A stretch of DNA of 64,000 nt from Porphyra umbilicalis (taxonomy: Eukaryota; Rhodophyta; Bangiophyceae; Bangiales; Bangiaceae): positions 15,128 through 79,127 of the forward strand of contig KV918875.1 in assembly GCA_002049455.2 (NCBI GenBank), written 5' to 3'. The number at the start of each line of letters is the position of its first letter. The stretch's first letter is position 1. Of the stretch, positions 1-9,455 are shown piece after piece. Position numbers and translations under genes: made by a program. Under the pieces are notes generated by a model, which searched no databases, was not told the DNA's origin, and saw only the letters and a list, made by a program, of their open reading frames with translations.

Positions 1-124
1 CGTATAAATGATGCCAAAGTAATGCCCATGTTGCGCGCAAAGACGAAAGAAGGAGGAAAAAAAAACCCTGCCCAACGGGGAAAAAAAAACCTTTGAAGTC
101 GCTGCCCGATACACACTCCACACA

Positions 125-1885
125 CTATTGGTACTCAGCGTTGGTCTCGTCATCACTAGAGTCATCCCCCTCAGCTTCATCCTTGTCCTCGACATGGCCC
201 GCGCCACTGTCGCGCGTGTTAAAGACAGGCACCACATCAACGCCGTCGTTCTCGTCGTCGAGCGCCTTCGACGCGGCGGCAAGAGCTGCCGCCGCCTTGG
301 CATGCTTGGTCACCAGCGACCGCCGGCCACGGCTCGCTGCACCGGAGCCGTCCGCCGAGGCCGGCGGTGCACATGTACTCGCCGCCGCTTCCTTGACCGC
401 TCGTGCCGGCGGCTCAGGTCCTGTGCTGCTCGCCGCCGGTGAAGATGCCGGCACCAGTGCCGCGCCAGCCGCCGGTGCCTGCGCCGGCGCCGGCGCCGGC
501 GGCGTACGCGGTGTCGAGGTTGACGTGCGGGCGGGTGTAGAGGGCGTCGCCCCCCCCTCCGCCGGCACATCTGCGCCAGTCGCGGGCGTGGAGGCGGCGG
601 CCGTCCCCGCCAGAGAAGACAAAGTACCCGGCGGGGACATGTCCAACCCGGCCGCCGCCATCAGCTTGCGGGCATGGGCGCGACGGAAAGCGACAGCTTC
701 AGGAGTGTCCCGCATCTCAGCACTGTTGAAAAATGCCACGGTTGTACGCTCAGACGTTGCTTGGGCCAGCGCAGACAACGCGTCCGTGCTTGCCTTCAGC
801 ATACGCGACGCCTGGATGTCCTCCGCCCTGTCACGCTTGGCGGCCTTTGAGCCACGCGGGCGCGATTGGTAACCGCCAGCACCCGCGTCCTCCGCGTCCT
901 CGTCAGAGTCGCTTGTCGAGCGGCCGCCGGGAGAGCCGCCGGATGATCCGGCACCGGCGGCGCCGCCGTCGGCAGCGGCGGCCCCGGCGGCCCCGCTGAA
1001 CTTGTCGACGTGTCGCAGCACCCGCCAGCACGGGACCCACGGGCAGTGCACTTGCTTGGCCTTGCGCTTGGTTGTCTTGCCCTTGGCCATGTCCGCCGCG
1101 CGGTCCTTGCGCATCGCCTCGTACACATTGGCGCCGCAGAAGCGCGCCATGGCCGCGCTAATCATGTCCTCCTCACTTGGGTTGCCCGTCAGCTCCATGC
1201 GCTGGACCGCCAGGTAGTGCGAGCCAAACTCGTTGACACCCTTTCGGATCTTGTCCCACTGCTTCTGCACCCCCCCCACTCCTCGCTCAGTGCGCCGGCG
1301 GACGCCAGGGCGTCCCGCCAGCAACCCCTTCCATGCCGAAACCACCGCAGTCCAAAAAGTCGGGCCACTCTGGTCCGCCCCCTGAACAGGGTCCTGCGAC
1401 GTGGTCAGGTAGGCTCTGCACAACGCAACACGCTCCTCGTCGGTCCAGCCCGGACCGGTCCCCATCGCGGGGGTCGCGTACTTGAGCGCAGCAACGTCAC
1501 AGCCGACGTCTTCAACGTCGACTACTTCTCCACCGGCGGCGTCGCGCCCCGCGCTGCCGCCGGCTTGTCCTGGTACGCCGGCAGGCCGTGCCTCACAGGC
1601 TGGTTGTGGCCCGCCGGCTGTTCGTCGCCCGCCGGCTTGTCGTGGTCCGCCGGCGTGGCCTGGCCCGCCGGCGTGTCCTCGCCCGCCGGCTTGCCCTGGC
1701 CCGCCGGCAGGTCGGGGCCCGCCGGCAGGTCGGGGCCCGCCGGCTGGTGGTGGCCCGCCGGCTTGTCGTGGCCTGCCGGCTTGTCGTGGCCCGCCGCCAG
1801 CGTTTCCGCCGACGCCTCCCCCGGAGCCCCTGGACTCAGCGTCGGGACGGGCGGGGGGTGCACGGTGGCTGCCGGCGGCCGGCAT
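125..1885 (-). CDS. Myb/SANT-like (NAM-associated type) DNA-binding protein
   Basis: The open frame codes for 586 residues. Residues about 141-260 carry a trihelix/Myb-like fold: WTDEERVALCRAY, then TSQDPVQGADQS, FWTAVVSAW, a QKQWDKIRK helix and NEFGSHYLAV. This order is typical of the plant 'no apical meristem-associated' / Harbinger Myb-like proteins, which bind DNA and are often derived from transposons. An acidic tail ends the protein. Residues 1-115 are only Gly/Pro repeats encoded by an 18-bp minisatellite, so the Met at 1465 just before the domain is a likelier start (446 residues) unless an upstream exon is spliced in. The 5' part overlaps, in another frame of the same strand, the repeat-rich ORF starting at 4008, and both may be parts of one gene. 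Target genes cannot be told. Confidence 0.6.
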   Translation of the reverse strand: MPAAGSHRAPPARPDAESRGSGGGVGGNAGGGPRQAGRPRQAGGPPPAGGPRPAGGPRPAGGPGQAGGRGHAGGPGHAGGPRQAGGRRTAGGPQPACEARPAGVPGQAGGSAGRDAAGGEVVDVEDVGCDVAALKYATPAMGTGPGWTDEERVALCRAYLTTSQDPVQGADQSGPTFWTAVVSAWKGLLAGRPGVRRRTERGVGGVQKQWDKIRKGVNEFGSHYLAVQRMELTGNPSEEDMISAAMARFCGANVYEAMRKDRAADMAKGKTTKRKAKQVHCPWVPCWRVLRHVDKFSGAAGAAAADGGAAGAGSSGGSPGGRSTSDSDEDAEDAGAGGYQSRPRGSKAAKRDRAEDIQASRMLKASTDALSALAQATSERTTVAFFNSAEMRDTPEAVAFRRAHARKLMAAAGLDMSPPGTLSSLAGTAAASTPATGADVPAEGGATPSTPARTSTSTPRTPPAPAPAQAPAAGAALVPASSPAASSTGPEPPARAVKEAAASTCAPPASADGSGAASRGRRSLVTKHAKAAAALAAASKALDDENDGVDVVPVFNTRDSGAGHVEDKDEAEGDDSSDDETNAEYQ

Positions 1886-4008
1886 TCGGCGGGTGAGGGC
1901 TGTGCGCCGCCGGCTTGTGGTTGAACTGCAGCCGGCGGTGCCGACTCCCCGCCGCTTTCAGGCAGCACGTTGGCCGGCGGCGGCGCCCGCGAGCCACCGG
2001 CTTCACGGCGGCTGGCCCCCGAAGGTGTGGAGTTGCCGCCGGCTTGTGGCAACACAAAACTAGCCGGCGGCGGCGACGCCCCCCGTCCCTTGACCCCACG
2101 CGATTGGCCGCCACCTTGAGGCGGCACAACGTCGGGCGGCGGCGCGAACCTGCCGCCGGCGAGCGGCAGACAGCCGCGAGCCGGCGGCGCGCTGACGACT
2201 TGCGGCGGGGGGCGACCTTGGTCTGGCGGCCCGCCGCCGTTCACGCCACAAGGCGGCGGTTCCCCGCCTTTCGGGTGCCGTCCGTCGCCGCCGCCGGCTT
2301 GAGAAGGGATGAAACCAGCCGGCGGCACCCAGTCGCTGCGCGGCGGCAACGACGCCCGTCCTTGCCCGCCGCCTTGTGGCGATCGACCACCAGGCGGGGG
2401 CCTCGAGTTGCCGCCGGCTTGGTGTGGGTGCCGAATAGCCGGCGGCGCCCAGTTGATGTGCTGCGGCGACGGCGCCCGTCCTTGCCCCCCGCCCCAGTTG
2501 CCGCCGGCTTGCTGTGGATGGCTACGTGCCGGCGGCCCCCAGTTGTTGCGCGGTGGCGATGGCGCCCGCCCTTGTCCACCGTCCCAGTGGCCGCCGGCTT
2601 GGTTAGGGTGCAGATCAGCCGGCGGCGCCCAGCTTTGGCGCGGCGGCGACGGCGCCCGTCCCTGCCCCCCGCCCCAGTTGCCGCCGGCTTGTTGTGGGTG
2701 TTCCCGCCAACCAGCCGGCGGCGCCCAGTTGTTGCGCGGTGGCGACGGCGCCCGTCCTTGCCCCCCGCCCCAGTTGCCGCCGGCTTGCGTTGGGTCTCGA
2801 TCAGCCGGCGGCGCCCAGTCGTTGCGCGGCGGCGACGGCGCCCGTCCTTGCCCCCCGCCCCAGTTGCCGCCGGCTTGCTGTGGATGGCTACGTGCCGGCG
2901 GCCCCCAGTTGTTACGCGGTGGCGATGGCGCCCGCCCTTGTCCACCGTCCCAATGGCCGCCGGCTTGGTTAGGGTGCAGATCAGCCGGCGGCGCCCAGCT
3001 TTGGCGCGGCGGCGACGGCGCCCGTCCCTGCCCCCCGCCCCAGTTGCCGCCGGCTTGTTGTGGGTGTTCCCGCCAACCAGCCGGCGGCGCCCAGTCGTTG
3101 CGCGGTGGCGACGGCGCCCGTCCTTGCCCCCCGCCCCAGTTGCCGCCGGCTTGCGTTGGGTCTCGATCAGCCGGCGGCGCCCAGTCGTTGCGCGGCGGCG
3201 ACGGCGCCCGTCCTTGCCCCCCGCCCCAGTTGCCGCCGGCTTGCTGTGGATGGCTACGTGCCGGCGGCCCCCAGTTGTTGCGCGGTGGCGATGGCGCCCG
3301 CCCTTGTCCACCGTCCCAGTGGCCGCCGGCTTGGTTAGGGTGCAGATCAGCCGGCGGCGCCCAGCTTTGGCGCGGCGGCGACGGCGCCCGTCCCTGCCCC
3401 CCGCCCCAGTTGCCGCCGGCTTGTTGTGGGTGTTCCCGCCAACCAGCCGGCGGCGCCCAGTTGTTGCGCGGTGGCGACGGCGCCCGTCCCTGCCCCCCGC
3501 CCCAGTTGCCGCCGGCTTGTTGTGGGTGTTCCCGCCAACCAGCCGGCGGCGCCCAGTTGTTGCGCGGTGGCGACGGCGCCCGTCCTTGTCCCCCGCCCCA
3601 GTTGCCGCCGGCTTGTTGTGGATGGCTACGTGCCGGCGGCGCCCAGTCGTTGCGCGGTGGCGACGGCGCCCGTCCTTGTCTCCCGCCCCAGTTGCTGCCG
3701 GCTTGCTGTGGATGGCTACGTGCCGGCGGCGCCCAGTTGTTGCGCGGTGGCGATGGCGCCCGCCCTTGTCCACCGTCCCAATGGCCGCCGGCTTGTTGAG
3801 GGTGCCGACCAGCCGGCGGCCCCCAGTTGTTGCGCGGTGGGGACGGCGCCCGTCCACCGCACGACGGTGCCGATGTAGAGCACGGCGGGCACCCCCCGAG
3901 GTGGCAAGAACAGGTGCACCGCGCGAGCACGGCGAGACGCTCTTGGTGCCGCCGACGCTGGTCCCTCCTCCGCTCCGTGTCGCGCTCCGGGTCGGGCTTG
4001 CGGGTCAT
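1522..4008 (-). CDS. Repeat-rich Pro/Gly/Asn/Trp hypothetical protein
   Basis: The open frame codes for 828 residues. A short Arg-rich start (MTRKPDPERDTERRRDQRRR) and a Cys patch (CTCSCHLGGCPPC) are followed by more than a dozen copies of a roughly 30-residue unit of the type GRAPSPPRNNWAPPA then HPQQAGGNWGGGQ. Toward the C-terminus the units degrade to Pro/Ala-rich sequence and then to AGxDxPAG hexads. The composition resembles extracellular or low-complexity structural proteins, but no signal peptide is visible and no domain is recognised. The opposite strand and the other frames are also open across the same repeats, so openness alone is weak evidence. The conserved Trp/Asn positions in this frame slightly favour it. 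It may be the 5' part of the Myb-like gene downstream. Confidence 0.35.
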   Translation of the reverse strand: MTRKPDPERDTERRRDQRRRHQERLAVLARCTCSCHLGGCPPCSTSAPSCGGRAPSPPRNNWGPPAGRHPQQAGGHWDGGQGRAPSPPRNNWAPPARSHPQQAGSNWGGRQGRAPSPPRNDWAPPARSHPQQAGGNWGGGQGRAPSPPRNNWAPPAGWREHPQQAGGNWGGGQGRAPSPPRNNWAPPAGWREHPQQAGGNWGGGQGRAPSPPRQSWAPPADLHPNQAGGHWDGGQGRAPSPPRNNWGPPARSHPQQAGGNWGGGQGRAPSPPRNDWAPPADRDPTQAGGNWGGGQGRAPSPPRNDWAPPAGWREHPQQAGGNWGGGQGRAPSPPRQSWAPPADLHPNQAGGHWDGGQGRAPSPPRNNWGPPARSHPQQAGGNWGGGQGRAPSPPRNDWAPPADRDPTQAGGNWGGGQGRAPSPPRNNWAPPAGWREHPQQAGGNWGGGQGRAPSPPRQSWAPPADLHPNQAGGHWDGGQGRAPSPPRNNWGPPARSHPQQAGGNWGGGQGRAPSPQHINWAPPAIRHPHQAGGNSRPPPGGRSPQGGGQGRASLPPRSDWVPPAGFIPSQAGGGDGRHPKGGEPPPCGVNGGGPPDQGRPPPQVVSAPPARGCLPLAGGRFAPPPDVVPPQGGGQSRGVKGRGASPPPASFVLPQAGGNSTPSGASRREAGGSRAPPPANVLPESGGESAPPAAVQPQAGGAQPSPAECRPPAATVHPPPVPTLSPGAPGEASAETLAAGHDKPAGHDKPAGHHQPAGPDLPAGPDLPAGQGKPAGEDTPAGQATPADHDKPAGDEQPAGHNQPVRHGLPAYQDKPAAARGATPPVEK
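1560..1800. repeat. 18-bp GC-rich minisatellite
   Basis: About a dozen imperfect units carry a core of GCCCGCCGGC followed by variable bases such as TTGTCGTG or AGGTCGGG. The period is a multiple of three, so all frames stay open and give Ala-Gly-Pro repeats. It lies at the junction of the two first ORFs and blurs where either one starts or ends. Confidence 0.8.
2300..3850. repeat. Tandem repeat with 366-bp higher-order unit
   Basis: A basic unit of roughly 90-105 bp (core GGCGACGGCGCCCGTCCTTG) is repeated about 15 times. Groups of four variant units recur nearly unchanged with a 366-bp period: the segments beginning at 2694, 3060 and 3426 are almost the same. This shows recent unequal exchange of multi-unit blocks rather than slow drift of single units. 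Confidence 0.85.
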
Positions 4009-4194
4009 GGTGGGAGAGGGGGGAGAGCGGCGGCTCTTGAACAGATTTGCCGAGGGTCAGGGAGGGGGGGGGGCGGAGGGGACGAGGCACCGATGCGCAC
4101 ACGGCACACCGCCGGCGCCCACGCAGCACCGGCGGCGCACGCGGGCAAAGAGCCACACGCGGGTGGCCGGCGGCAAAAAAAAGTAAGCGGGGGG

Positions 4195-4475
4195 GAGGGC
4201 GGGGAACCGCCGCCAGCGTGCCTCGCCGGCGGCAAGGGTGGGAAAAGCTCAACGGCAGAAGGCGGGGTCGGGGAAATGGCCGCCGGCGTGCCACACCGGC
4301 GGCAAGCGCGGGAAAAACGCAACGGTACCAGAGAGGGGGGGGGGGGCAGCCGCCGGCGTGCCATGCCGGCGGCAGAGCGGGAAAAACTCAACGGTAACAG
4401 GGAGGGGGGGGGGGCAGCCGCCGGCGTCCCACGCCGGCGGCAAGGGCGGGAAGAACTCAACGGTGGGGGGATGCG
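4195..4475. repeat. About 70-bp tandem repeat with inner palindrome
   Basis: Four imperfect units each contain a GCCGGCGTGCC...CGCCGGCGGCA palindrome followed by GGGAAAAACTCAACGG and a G-run. They start near 4207, 4279, 4351 and 4420. It lies upstream of the repeat-rich ORF on the minus strand. I see no coding signal in it. Confidence 0.7.
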
Positions 4476-5880
4476 TCCGGGAGGTCGTTGGGATGAATGA
4501 GCGAGGAAACACGAGCCGCCGGCGGACGGCGTGTTCATATGCCGTCGCCGGCGGCCGACAGCACGCGACACGAGAAGCGCGCACACGCGGAGCACGAGCG
4601 CGCGACCGCAGCCCAGGGGGCGCCCCTCTGTACAGCCGATGGCGGCCCAGGGGGCGCCCCAACGAGCCGCGGATGGCACCCCGCGCTGCGGCCCCTCGTG
4701 CGCGTGCGTGGATGGGGGGGCGCAGGGTGCTGCGGGCCCGCCCGAGCGGGAGGTGTGCCCGAGACCGCCCAGGGAGGTGCATTTGAGGCTCCCCGAACGG
4801 CCCTCTCTGCGACACGGCCCCACGCGGCGCTGCCCACGAGGCGCGCCACACCGACACTGGCACGGGGCCTCGTGCGTGCCCCTGTGTCGACGAGATCCCC
4901 GCCTCGTGGAAGCGGCTGAGGCACCCGCCGCGCCACGCTTGACGTGAGGCTGCCCTTCGACCAATTGGAGGGGGGGGCAGGCCTGGCGCCAACAGGGACC
5001 AGAGGAATCTGATCACGGGCCGGCTGACCCCTGGCGATGATGGATCCGCCTCCCTTCCAACATATCTGTGAACATTTCCAGCAGCCAATGATATGGCTTG
5101 GATCAGATCGGAAACTTTCAAAGATTTCTCATTGCATGCAAAGGGATCACGTGATTGATTGCGCGACCGCGCCGATATTCTCGCGCGGGCCCACCGACAC
5201 TGTCCGTTTCGACGCTTGCGACAGAGCTCGTTCTGAGCGAGCCAACGCCGCCACCAGCAAAGGCGCCGTCCGCCTCTCGTTCTGGAGGCATTCGAATCGA
5301 AGCATCTGTCGGACCGCGCGGTGCCTGCCGTGGCCACGTCTTGACAGCGCGTCGCACAGCGCACCCCGTTCCCAGGGTCCTCGACCGAGAGCCGCGGCTC
5401 TGCGCTGTCGCGTGAGGCTCGCCATCTGTCATCAGTTCGCCAGGTGTCTTCCCGAAGTGAGATTTTTCTGCGTCGTGCCAGCAGGGCGACCAGTTCCTGT
5501 CAGTTCGTGGCGCTTTATTTTAGACGTGTGAACCTGACTTTTGGTATGTTTACTCAGATAACAAAAGTCTGCACAGACGATTGGAAAGTGGCGACGCGTT
5601 CTTGTCGCGATCGCAGCCTTTTCGTCCCTCCCTCCCTCACCTCGTGACTGCTTGGATATATGTTCAATTTCTGTCCGCTTGGGGGTCGACGTTGCTACGC
5701 ACGCTTCCCCCATCTTCTTGCACCCATCTCTGGACCATGTAGCCCCTGTTTTCGATAACTCCAGGACCGCGGACGGCCCTCTTGGATGAGAAAAATGGGG
5801 AGCCGCTGAGCGTCCTCCACGTAAGCAAACGTGGCATATTCCGTTTGGGGTTTCAGAACTTGGGGGAGACGTTGTTGGGT
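4476..5880. other. Intergenic, no gene recognised
   Basis: GC-rich DNA up to about 5000, with overlapping open frames in most frames and no domain, passes into more balanced sequence. No RNA gene or conserved ORF was seen. Confidence 0.5.
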
Positions 5881-6363
5881 GTGCTCTTAAAGCGTGGGTG
5901 CACGCAAGCCCGTTTTCGCAACAAATTCTTGTCAGACGGCCTTTTGCAGCACAAGATCTTGCAGCATGAACATGTGCAGAGCAAGTTCTTATCTTTTGAC
6001 GGTTGGTGGGTAGAGCCTGGATATGTACTGTAATCTGCCAATCAGTGCTTCAGAACCTGGATCCGAAGAGCATGGCGCGCCCTCATCGCAAATTTCTTGC
6101 AGGGTTCGATACGTGCGGTTGCTGACGCACTCTGAAGCGCAGTTCTGCAGCATGAAAACGTGTTCTCTTACACTGACAGTCTGCACCGCCACGAGACGCT
6201 TCTTGTGAATGAAATTTACAAGTGCAATCCATGCAAAATCTTGTTGCAATTCACTTGTACTGAAAATCGGGCCACAGGGTACTGTGAGGGGGGTGCCAAC
6301 AAGTTCTTGGAGTCCAAAACGCGCCAATTTGCTACTTGCGTGCGCCCACGCTTTAACGAGCAC
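5881..6363. mobile_element. Putative non-autonomous inverted-repeat element
   Basis: The left end GTGCTCTTAAAGCGTGGG (5881) is matched in inverse by CCCACGCTTTAACGAGCAC near 6345-6363, about 28 bp with few mismatches. The inside is of lower GC and holds several motifs of the type GCAAGTTCTT / AAGTTCTTGG. No clear target-site duplication was found, so the class is open. Confidence 0.45.
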
Positions 6364-6469
6364 TGCGCCGTCGATTGTGCAAGGAAATTCGTCGTGTAGG
6401 CCGTTTGCAGCGCCTCAGAGCCCTATAGTTTATAGCAATTCACAATCATGTCGCCTCAGTACGCTCGAC

Positions 6470-6600
6470 TAGGGTTGCTCAGAACGCCCAGGGCGTCGTT
6501 AAGAGAGTCAATCAGGGCGTCACCAGGGCATCTTTTGGGCGTCACCAGGGCATCATTTGGGCGTCACCAGGGCATCATTTGGGCGTCGTGCGCCCCTAAC
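6470..6600. repeat. hAT-like end sequence and 22-bp tandem repeat
   Basis: TAGGGTTGCTCAGAACGCCC at 6470 resembles the terminal sequence of the hAT-like element at 59640 (TAGGGTTGTGCATCACGCCC). Three 22-bp copies of GGGCGTCACCAGGGCATCAT plus TT follow at 6515, 6537 and 6559. I found no matching right end, so this is at best a lone or truncated end. Confidence 0.4.
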
Positions 6601-6619
6601 GCCCCAACTCAGAAGGGCG

Positions 6620-7595
6620 TCAGGAAGGCGTCGCAAAGAGAAAGACTTCAGGGGGTCTACCGCTCACCTTGGCGACCCGTTCCGGCGGCAGCGCCAGCCT
6701 GTTGCCCGCCGTGTCGATAGTGAAGCCCAGCAGCGTGAGCTGCTGCGTCCCCTCGCGGTCGCCCTTGTCGGGGTGCAGCTGCAGGCCGAGCTTATCGTAG
6801 AGCCGCCGCACCACGTGGAAGCCGGCCGCCGCGTCTGCCTTACTGGTTGGTCGCGGGCCGGGGGCGGCGGCGCCATGGTCGTCCACGTAGCCGATGACGT
6901 CGAAGCCCAGTCCGCGCAGGTGCGCGAGCACTGGGCGTATCACTTTTGTCCACGCCCACGGGGCGATGGAAAGCCCAATGGGAATGGTGATGGCCTCGTA
7001 GGTCTCACCATCAATGGTGAAGTTGAGGTAGGTTCGATCGTCGGGATGGATGTAAACATTATGAAAGGCGTCCTTTATATCCCCAAAGATAAGATGGTCA
7101 TACAACTGGGGGGAAGCTATAAACTTGGGCAGCGCCTCGTATTTAAAGGGCTTGTCCTCCAGCAGCTCGTTCACGTCCCTGAGGTTGATCACCAACCTTG
7201 GCTTAGGGCGGACGTGGGAGACGAAGGCAGGGGACACGCAACGCGCCGCCGCGCGTTCCGCTCCGCTCAGCTTCCGCACAAAGCCCGCCGCCTACCACCG
7301 CATCAGCTCCTCGACCACAAAGGTGGGGTCCCCATCGGACATCGGGTACGCTCTCGCTCGCGTACGCGGTTGCCATCGGGGGTCTGCCCAGGGCAGCTTC
7401 AGGACGAAGCGCAGGAGGCGGAGTACCCAGCGTGGCGCGCCAATCTTGCGCCACGCTTCCTTTGCCTCCCGCGCCCACGCCGCCGGCGGCTTCTTCGGCG
7501 GCGCGGCACCTTCCTCCTCGGCGCCCGCGGTCTTGGCCGCGTGGTAAGAGGGGGGCGGTGAGGTTCCTCCATCGCCTGGGTCCCCGGCGTGGGGG
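6620..7595 (-). pseudogene. DIRS-like reverse transcriptase, truncated, one in-frame stop
   Basis: Read on the minus strand, the frame opens near the end of the gag-like ORF. It shows a WRKIGAPRWVLRLL lead-in, then an in-frame TAG at 7292-7294, then RPKPRLVINLRDVNELL, FGDIKDAFHNVYI, PIGLSIAPWAWTKVIRPV and the catalytic GYVDDHG, ending near GFTIDTAGNRLAL. Motif order and the APWAWTK...LRGLG spacing fit DIRS-type reverse transcriptases, which copy the element's RNA. The RNase H and recombinase parts are missing: homology stops near 6655, exactly at AAG|GTGAGC, which also reads as a splice donor. The stop plus truncation make this a relic. The frame is shifted by one base relative to the preceding gag-like ORF, as is common for overlapping retroelement ORFs. 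Confidence 0.75.
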
Positions 7596-8288
7596 CTAGT
7601 TGCCGCCGGCGGCGGCGGCAGCGGCGGCGGCGGCCTTCCCCCGTCGGCCGCGCAGTGACTTCTTCTGGGCGACGGAGAGGGACTTGACGATGTCCTTGTT
7701 CCGGTCCGCGCGCACCTCCTTGTACACGTTCCCGAGCGCCTTGGAGGCGTGGTCGTCGGCGCTGCCGAGGATGCGCGACTGGATCTCCGCCGCAATCTCC
7801 TCGTCGTCGTAGTTGAGCACGTCGTAGCGGCACGCACAGAGCTCCCCGATCTGGTGCAGGTACACGCGCGACCGCTGCAGCATCTGATGCAGCGCGGCGA
7901 CGTCGGACACGCATTCCGTGGCGCAGAAAGACTGGATGTCGGCAGCGGGGAGCCCAAAGCCGGCGCCGACTCCGCCGTCCGCGGCGGCTGCGGCCGGTCC
8001 GGGGACAGGGAGAGCTGGGAGGTCGGGGGGTCCGGGCGGGGGAGGGTCCCGCGCGGCTTCCCGGTCGGCCTCGACGGCGGCGAGGCGAGTAGAGACGGCG
8101 TCGAGGGTCTGCTGAAGGCGGAGCAGCGCGCCCTCGACGCCGAGCGCCGGGGGTGGGTCTGCGGCGCCGCCGCCAGCCGCAACGCCGGCTGGGAAGATAC
8201 CACCGCCGCCGTCAGTGGCGGCAGCAGCGGCGGCGGCGGCGGCCGCCCGCGTGGCGGCCCGGGCGGCATCGGAGGGGGGGTGGGGCAT
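7596..8288 (-). CDS. Gag-like ORF1 of the DIRS-like retroelement
   Basis: The ORF has 230 residues from the Met at 8288; a longer frame starts at 8477 but looks like non-coding sequence. It opens with an Ala-rich stretch, then a helical segment (LRLQQTLDAVSTRLAAVEAD) likely to form a coiled coil, a Pro-rich linker, and a C-terminal helical domain (DVAALHQMLQRSRVYLHQIG ... EEIAAEIQSRILGSADD) ending in a basic/Ala tail. It lies directly upstream of, and overlaps, the reverse-transcriptase frame, which is why I read it as the structural (Gag-like) protein of that element. No zinc knuckle is present, which is usual for DIRS ORF1. The frame is intact although its partner is broken. Confidence 0.5.
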   Translation of the reverse strand: MPHPPSDAARAATRAAAAAAAAAATDGGGGIFPAGVAAGGGAADPPPALGVEGALLRLQQTLDAVSTRLAAVEADREAARDPPPPGPPDLPALPVPGPAAAAADGGVGAGFGLPAADIQSFCATECVSDVAALHQMLQRSRVYLHQIGELCACRYDVLNYDDEEIAAEIQSRILGSADDHASKALGNVYKEVRADRNKDIVKSLSVAQKKSLRGRRGKAAAAAAAAAGGN

Positions 8289-8679
8289 GTCGACTATCCC
8301 GAGCGTAACCGCAGGGCGACGCCCCGGGAACCTTCCCAGGCTCGCGCAACAAGCGCTAGATAGGGAAGTGCTTGCCGCTCCTGTGGGGCATGCGGGGGCG
8401 CCACGGCCGCGGCTGACAAGGCAGGCAGGGGCGTGCTGTACGGTCGCCCCGTCGGTGGTGACGACGCTCGTGCGCATGCGGCGGCGGACCGTCGTTGCCG
8501 CGGCGGCCGCCGCCGCGCCCGCGTGGTTTGCCCAACGCGCGGCCGCGCTCGCCGCCTACGCGCGCTCCGACGCGGTCCGCGGCTGCAAGCACCGCACGGT
8601 CGCCCTGCTCGACGCGCTCGCCGCCGACGCTGCGGCGGCGGGTGGGGACGGCCGCGACCGGGCGGGGTCGGCAATCTGA
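8215..8679 (+). CDS. Hypothetical GC-rich ORF, possible 3' exon
   Basis: The last 60 or so codons (8490-8679) have nearly all G/C third positions and read like protein: AWFAQRAAALAAYARSDAVR then GCKHRTVALLDALAADA. Codons before about 8480 overlap the gag-like ORF on the other strand and are probably not coding. It could be the terminal exon of a gene whose upstream part is hidden or was lost to the retroelement insertion. No family is recognised. Confidence 0.25.
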   Translation: MAAAAAAAAAARVAARAASEGGWGMSTIPSVTAGRRPGNLPRLAQQALDREVLAAPVGHAGAPRPRLTRQAGACCTVAPSVVTTLVRMRRRTVVAAAAAAAPAWFAQRAAALAAYARSDAVRGCKHRTVALLDALAADAAAAGGDGRDRAGSAI

Positions 8680-9455
8680 GGGGGGGCAGGGGGATGCGGG
8701 GGGGGGGGGGGGGGAGGGGGGGGGGGGTCACCCCATGCTGGAAAGCGAGGCCCATAGCCGGCGCGAGTGGGCGGCGGTCACCGCACTCCACCACCCACCA
8801 CACACGGTGCTTATGATGCACCGCCGCGTCAGCCGCGACTCTGCGCCGTGGTGCCCCCCGCCGTCGCGTCCCGCTGCCGGAAAGCGAGCACGTCGCACCC
8901 TAGCGGGCGCGTTGTGGGCAGCTTGCCCCGGCGCGTCCGCGTCGACCGACGCCTGTGGCTGCCGCCCATCGGCCGGGCACGTCGACGCCATGGACGTTCG
9001 TTTGAACATATGCCTGGCCTCTGCTATCACACCGGACGGCGGGCCTGGTGGCTTTTCTACTGTACTTGATAGTTTATCCTGAACACCAATTTGTGAGACC
9101 GACTGCCTGGTCAAACAAAATGTGCAGTTCAATAGGCGGGCTACCATTAGTTTGCTGAGTATTGACCTGCCGACTTGGAATGCCTCGGCTGGCTGTTCCG
9201 GCATTGCGACTGCTCGGGAGTATGAACCATCTGTCAGCACAACAACCCAAACACACCCCATGCGGCTCTGGGTTTGCTCGTGAGGGATTCTGCTGTAAGA
9301 GGAGACAAAGGAGTCCAGCCCAAACTGTTCGTGGCGCCGTCGACGCGCGGGTTGTCATCGCGCCGCATCCACGGTCCCGGCTGACCCCCACGGCGCGGCC
9401 GCGTCACGCCCGAGCCGATACCAACGCGCTGCCATTACGCCCGGCACTGCCCACG
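8680..9455. other. G-run tract and 5' region of CCT1
   Basis: Long G-runs at about 8698-8728 are followed by about 700 bp without a recognised gene, leading to the CCT1 start. The CCT1 promoter presumably lies here, but I see no clear TATA box or other element. Confidence 0.5.

Noticed and set aside
6620-7595. Programmed stop-codon readthrough in the reverse transcriptase
   Set aside because: One TAG in a truncated copy is more simply a mutation; no readthrough context or second copy is available.
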